Position numbers and translations under genes: made by a program. 7,256 bases of DNA from Methylobacteriaceae bacterium (GTDB taxonomy: Bacteria > Pseudomonadota > Alphaproteobacteria > Rhizobiales > Beijerinckiaceae), in assembly GCA_031272615.1 (NCBI GenBank), contig JAISTL010000132.1, positions 1 to 7,256 of the forward strand. The letters are read 5' to 3'. The notes beneath the pieces are model-generated. The model had not been told where the DNA came from. It saw only the letters and a program-made list of their open reading frames with translations, and searched no databases. This document shows positions 6,259 through 7,256 of this stretch, one piece after another. Position 1 is the first letter of the stretch; the number at the start of each line of letters is the position of its first letter.

Positions 6259-7256
6259 GGTGATCACCTTCGGCTGCCGGCTCAACGCCTATGAATCCGA
6301 AGCTATCCGGCGCCGGGCCGAGGCGCTCCCCGACGCGGGCGAGCTCTATGTCGTCAACACCTGCACCGTCACCGCCGAGGCAACACGGCAGGCGCGGCAG
6401 GCCATCCGCAAAATCGCCCGCGAACACCCCGAGGCGCGTATCGTGGTCACCGGCTGCGCGGCGCAGGTCGATCCGCGCTCCTTCGCCGCCATGGACAATG
6501 TGGCGCTGGTGCTCGGCAATGACGAAAAGATGCGGCCGGAAAGCTGGGCGCTGCTGCAAAAGCCGCAAAGCGGCGACGCGGGCGGCGGGAGAACCCTTGT
6601 GGGCGACATCATGGAGGCGCGGGAAAGCTTTGCCGGCGTGGTTGACGGCGCCGGCGGACGGGTGCGGGCGTTCATGCAAATTCAAAACGGCTGTGACCAT
6701 CGCTGCACATTCTGCATCATTCCCTTCGGGCGCGGGCCGTCGCGTTCGGTGCCGGTCAGCGCCGTCGTGGCGCAGGCGCGGCGTCTCATCGAGGGCGGCG
6801 CCCGGGAAATCGTGCTCTCCGGGGTCGACATCACCAGTTACGGCAAGGATTTGCCGGGCGCGCCGGGGCTTGGAACCCTGGTCACTACCCTGCTCGGCGA
6901 ACTGCCGGACCTGCCGCTGCTGCGCCTTTCCTCCGTCGATTCCGTGGAGGTGGACGAGGCGCTGCTCTGCGCCTTCGCCGAAGAGCCGCGCCTGGCGCCG
7001 CATCTGCACCTGTCGCTGCAATCGGGCAGCGACATGATTTTGAAACGCATGAAGCGCCGGCATCTGAGGGCGGACAGCGTGGCCGTGTGTGAACGGCTGC
7101 GGCGGCTGCGGCCGGACATCGTGTTCGGCGCCGACATCATCGCCGGGTTTCCCACGGAAACCGGAGACATGTTTGCCGAAAGCCTCAGCCTGGTGGATGA
7201 GTGCGGCCTGACGTTCCTGCACGTGTTTCCGTTCTCGCCCCGCCCCGGCACCCCGG
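6248..7256 (+). CDS. mtaB: tRNA (N6-threonylcarbamoyladenosine(37)-C2)-methylthiotransferase MtaB, 3' end cut
   Basis: Radical-SAM methylthiotransferase that converts t6A37 to ms2t6A37 in tRNAs reading ANN codons. The window holds 336 codons; full proteins are about 410-440 residues, so the end of the radical-SAM part and the TRAM domain are missing. The N-terminal UPF0004 domain supplies three cluster cysteines: C10 (TFGCRLN), C39 (NTCTVT) and C70 (TGCAAQ). The radical-SAM triad is C149, C153 and C156 in CDHRCTFC, followed by [11 protein letters not shown]. Later signatures are [10 protein letters not shown] (190-199), HLSLQSGSD (254-262), [11 protein letters not shown] (295-305) and [10 protein letters not shown] at the edge. 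CRLN and the SGVDI motif favour MtaB over MiaB or RimO. GAGG (6235-6238) serves the ATG nine bases later, inside dapF. The frame stays open to the window edge. Confidence 0.96.
   Translation, partial: MPVEVITFGCRLNAYESEAIRRRAEALPDAGELYVVNTCTVTAEATRQARQAIRKIAREHPEARIVVTGCAAQVDPRSFAAMDNVALVLGNDEKMRPESWALLQKPQSGDAGGGRTLVGDIMEARESFAGVVDGAGGRVRAFMQIQNGCDHRCTFCIIPFGRGPSRSVPVSAVVAQARRLIEGGAREIVLSGVDITSYGKDLPGAPGLGTLVTTLLGELPDLPLLRLSSVDSVEVDEALLCAFAEEPRLAPHLHLSLQSGSDMILKRMKRRHLRADSVAVCERLRRLRPDIVFGADIIAGFPTETGDMFAESLSLVDECGLTFLHVFPFSPRPGTP

Noticed and set aside
6146..7222. 358-codon minus-strand frame opposite dapF and mtaB
   Set aside because: It mirrors mtaB, whose cysteine motifs and radical-SAM signatures are intact in the plus frame; the composition is that of a shadow frame.

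Overview
The window looks like a piece of an alphaproteobacterial chromosome: GC-rich, tightly packed housekeeping genes, with family variants typical of that class. Examples are the DTRRPAA and TRMDG forms of the Ffh GTPase motifs, the [12 protein letters not shown] motif in TrmD, and an S16 with an Ala/Lys-rich tail. No finer taxonomic placement can be supported from the sequence alone.

The left part (positions 1-2895, minus strand) is a translation and protein-targeting operon read right to left: ffh (SRP GTPase), rpsP (ribosomal protein bS16), rimM (30S maturation factor) and the first half of trmD (tRNA m1G37 methyltransferase, cut by the window edge). A good sigma70-type promoter lies about 160 nt upstream of ffh, and no terminator is visible inside the operon. 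RimM and TrmD have weak or overlapping initiation regions, while rpsP and ffh have clear ribosome binding sites.

The middle part (3100-5237) is less conserved. It holds a minus-strand gene for a membrane-anchored protein with a C-terminal GyrI-like (SHS2) ligand-binding domain, ending in a strong rho-independent terminator. A 226-bp divergent intergenic region follows, with a candidate promoter and a perfect 15-bp palindrome. Next is a plus-strand pair: a HAD-superfamily phosphatase and, 14 bp downstream, an HI1420-type HTH antitoxin with no toxin beside it.

The right part (5344-7256, plus strand) is dapF (diaminopimelate epimerase, lysine and peptidoglycan synthesis) overlapping by 11 bp with mtaB (tRNA ms2t6A methylthiotransferase, running off the window). 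No clear terminator separates the antitoxin gene from dapF, so the four plus-strand genes may share a transcript.

No mobile element, CRISPR array, tRNA or rRNA was seen. Most of the window is ordinary core genome. The points most worth checking are the orphan antitoxin with its palindromic candidate operator, the membrane-tethered GyrI-like protein, and the ribosome-site-poor, structured start of rimM.
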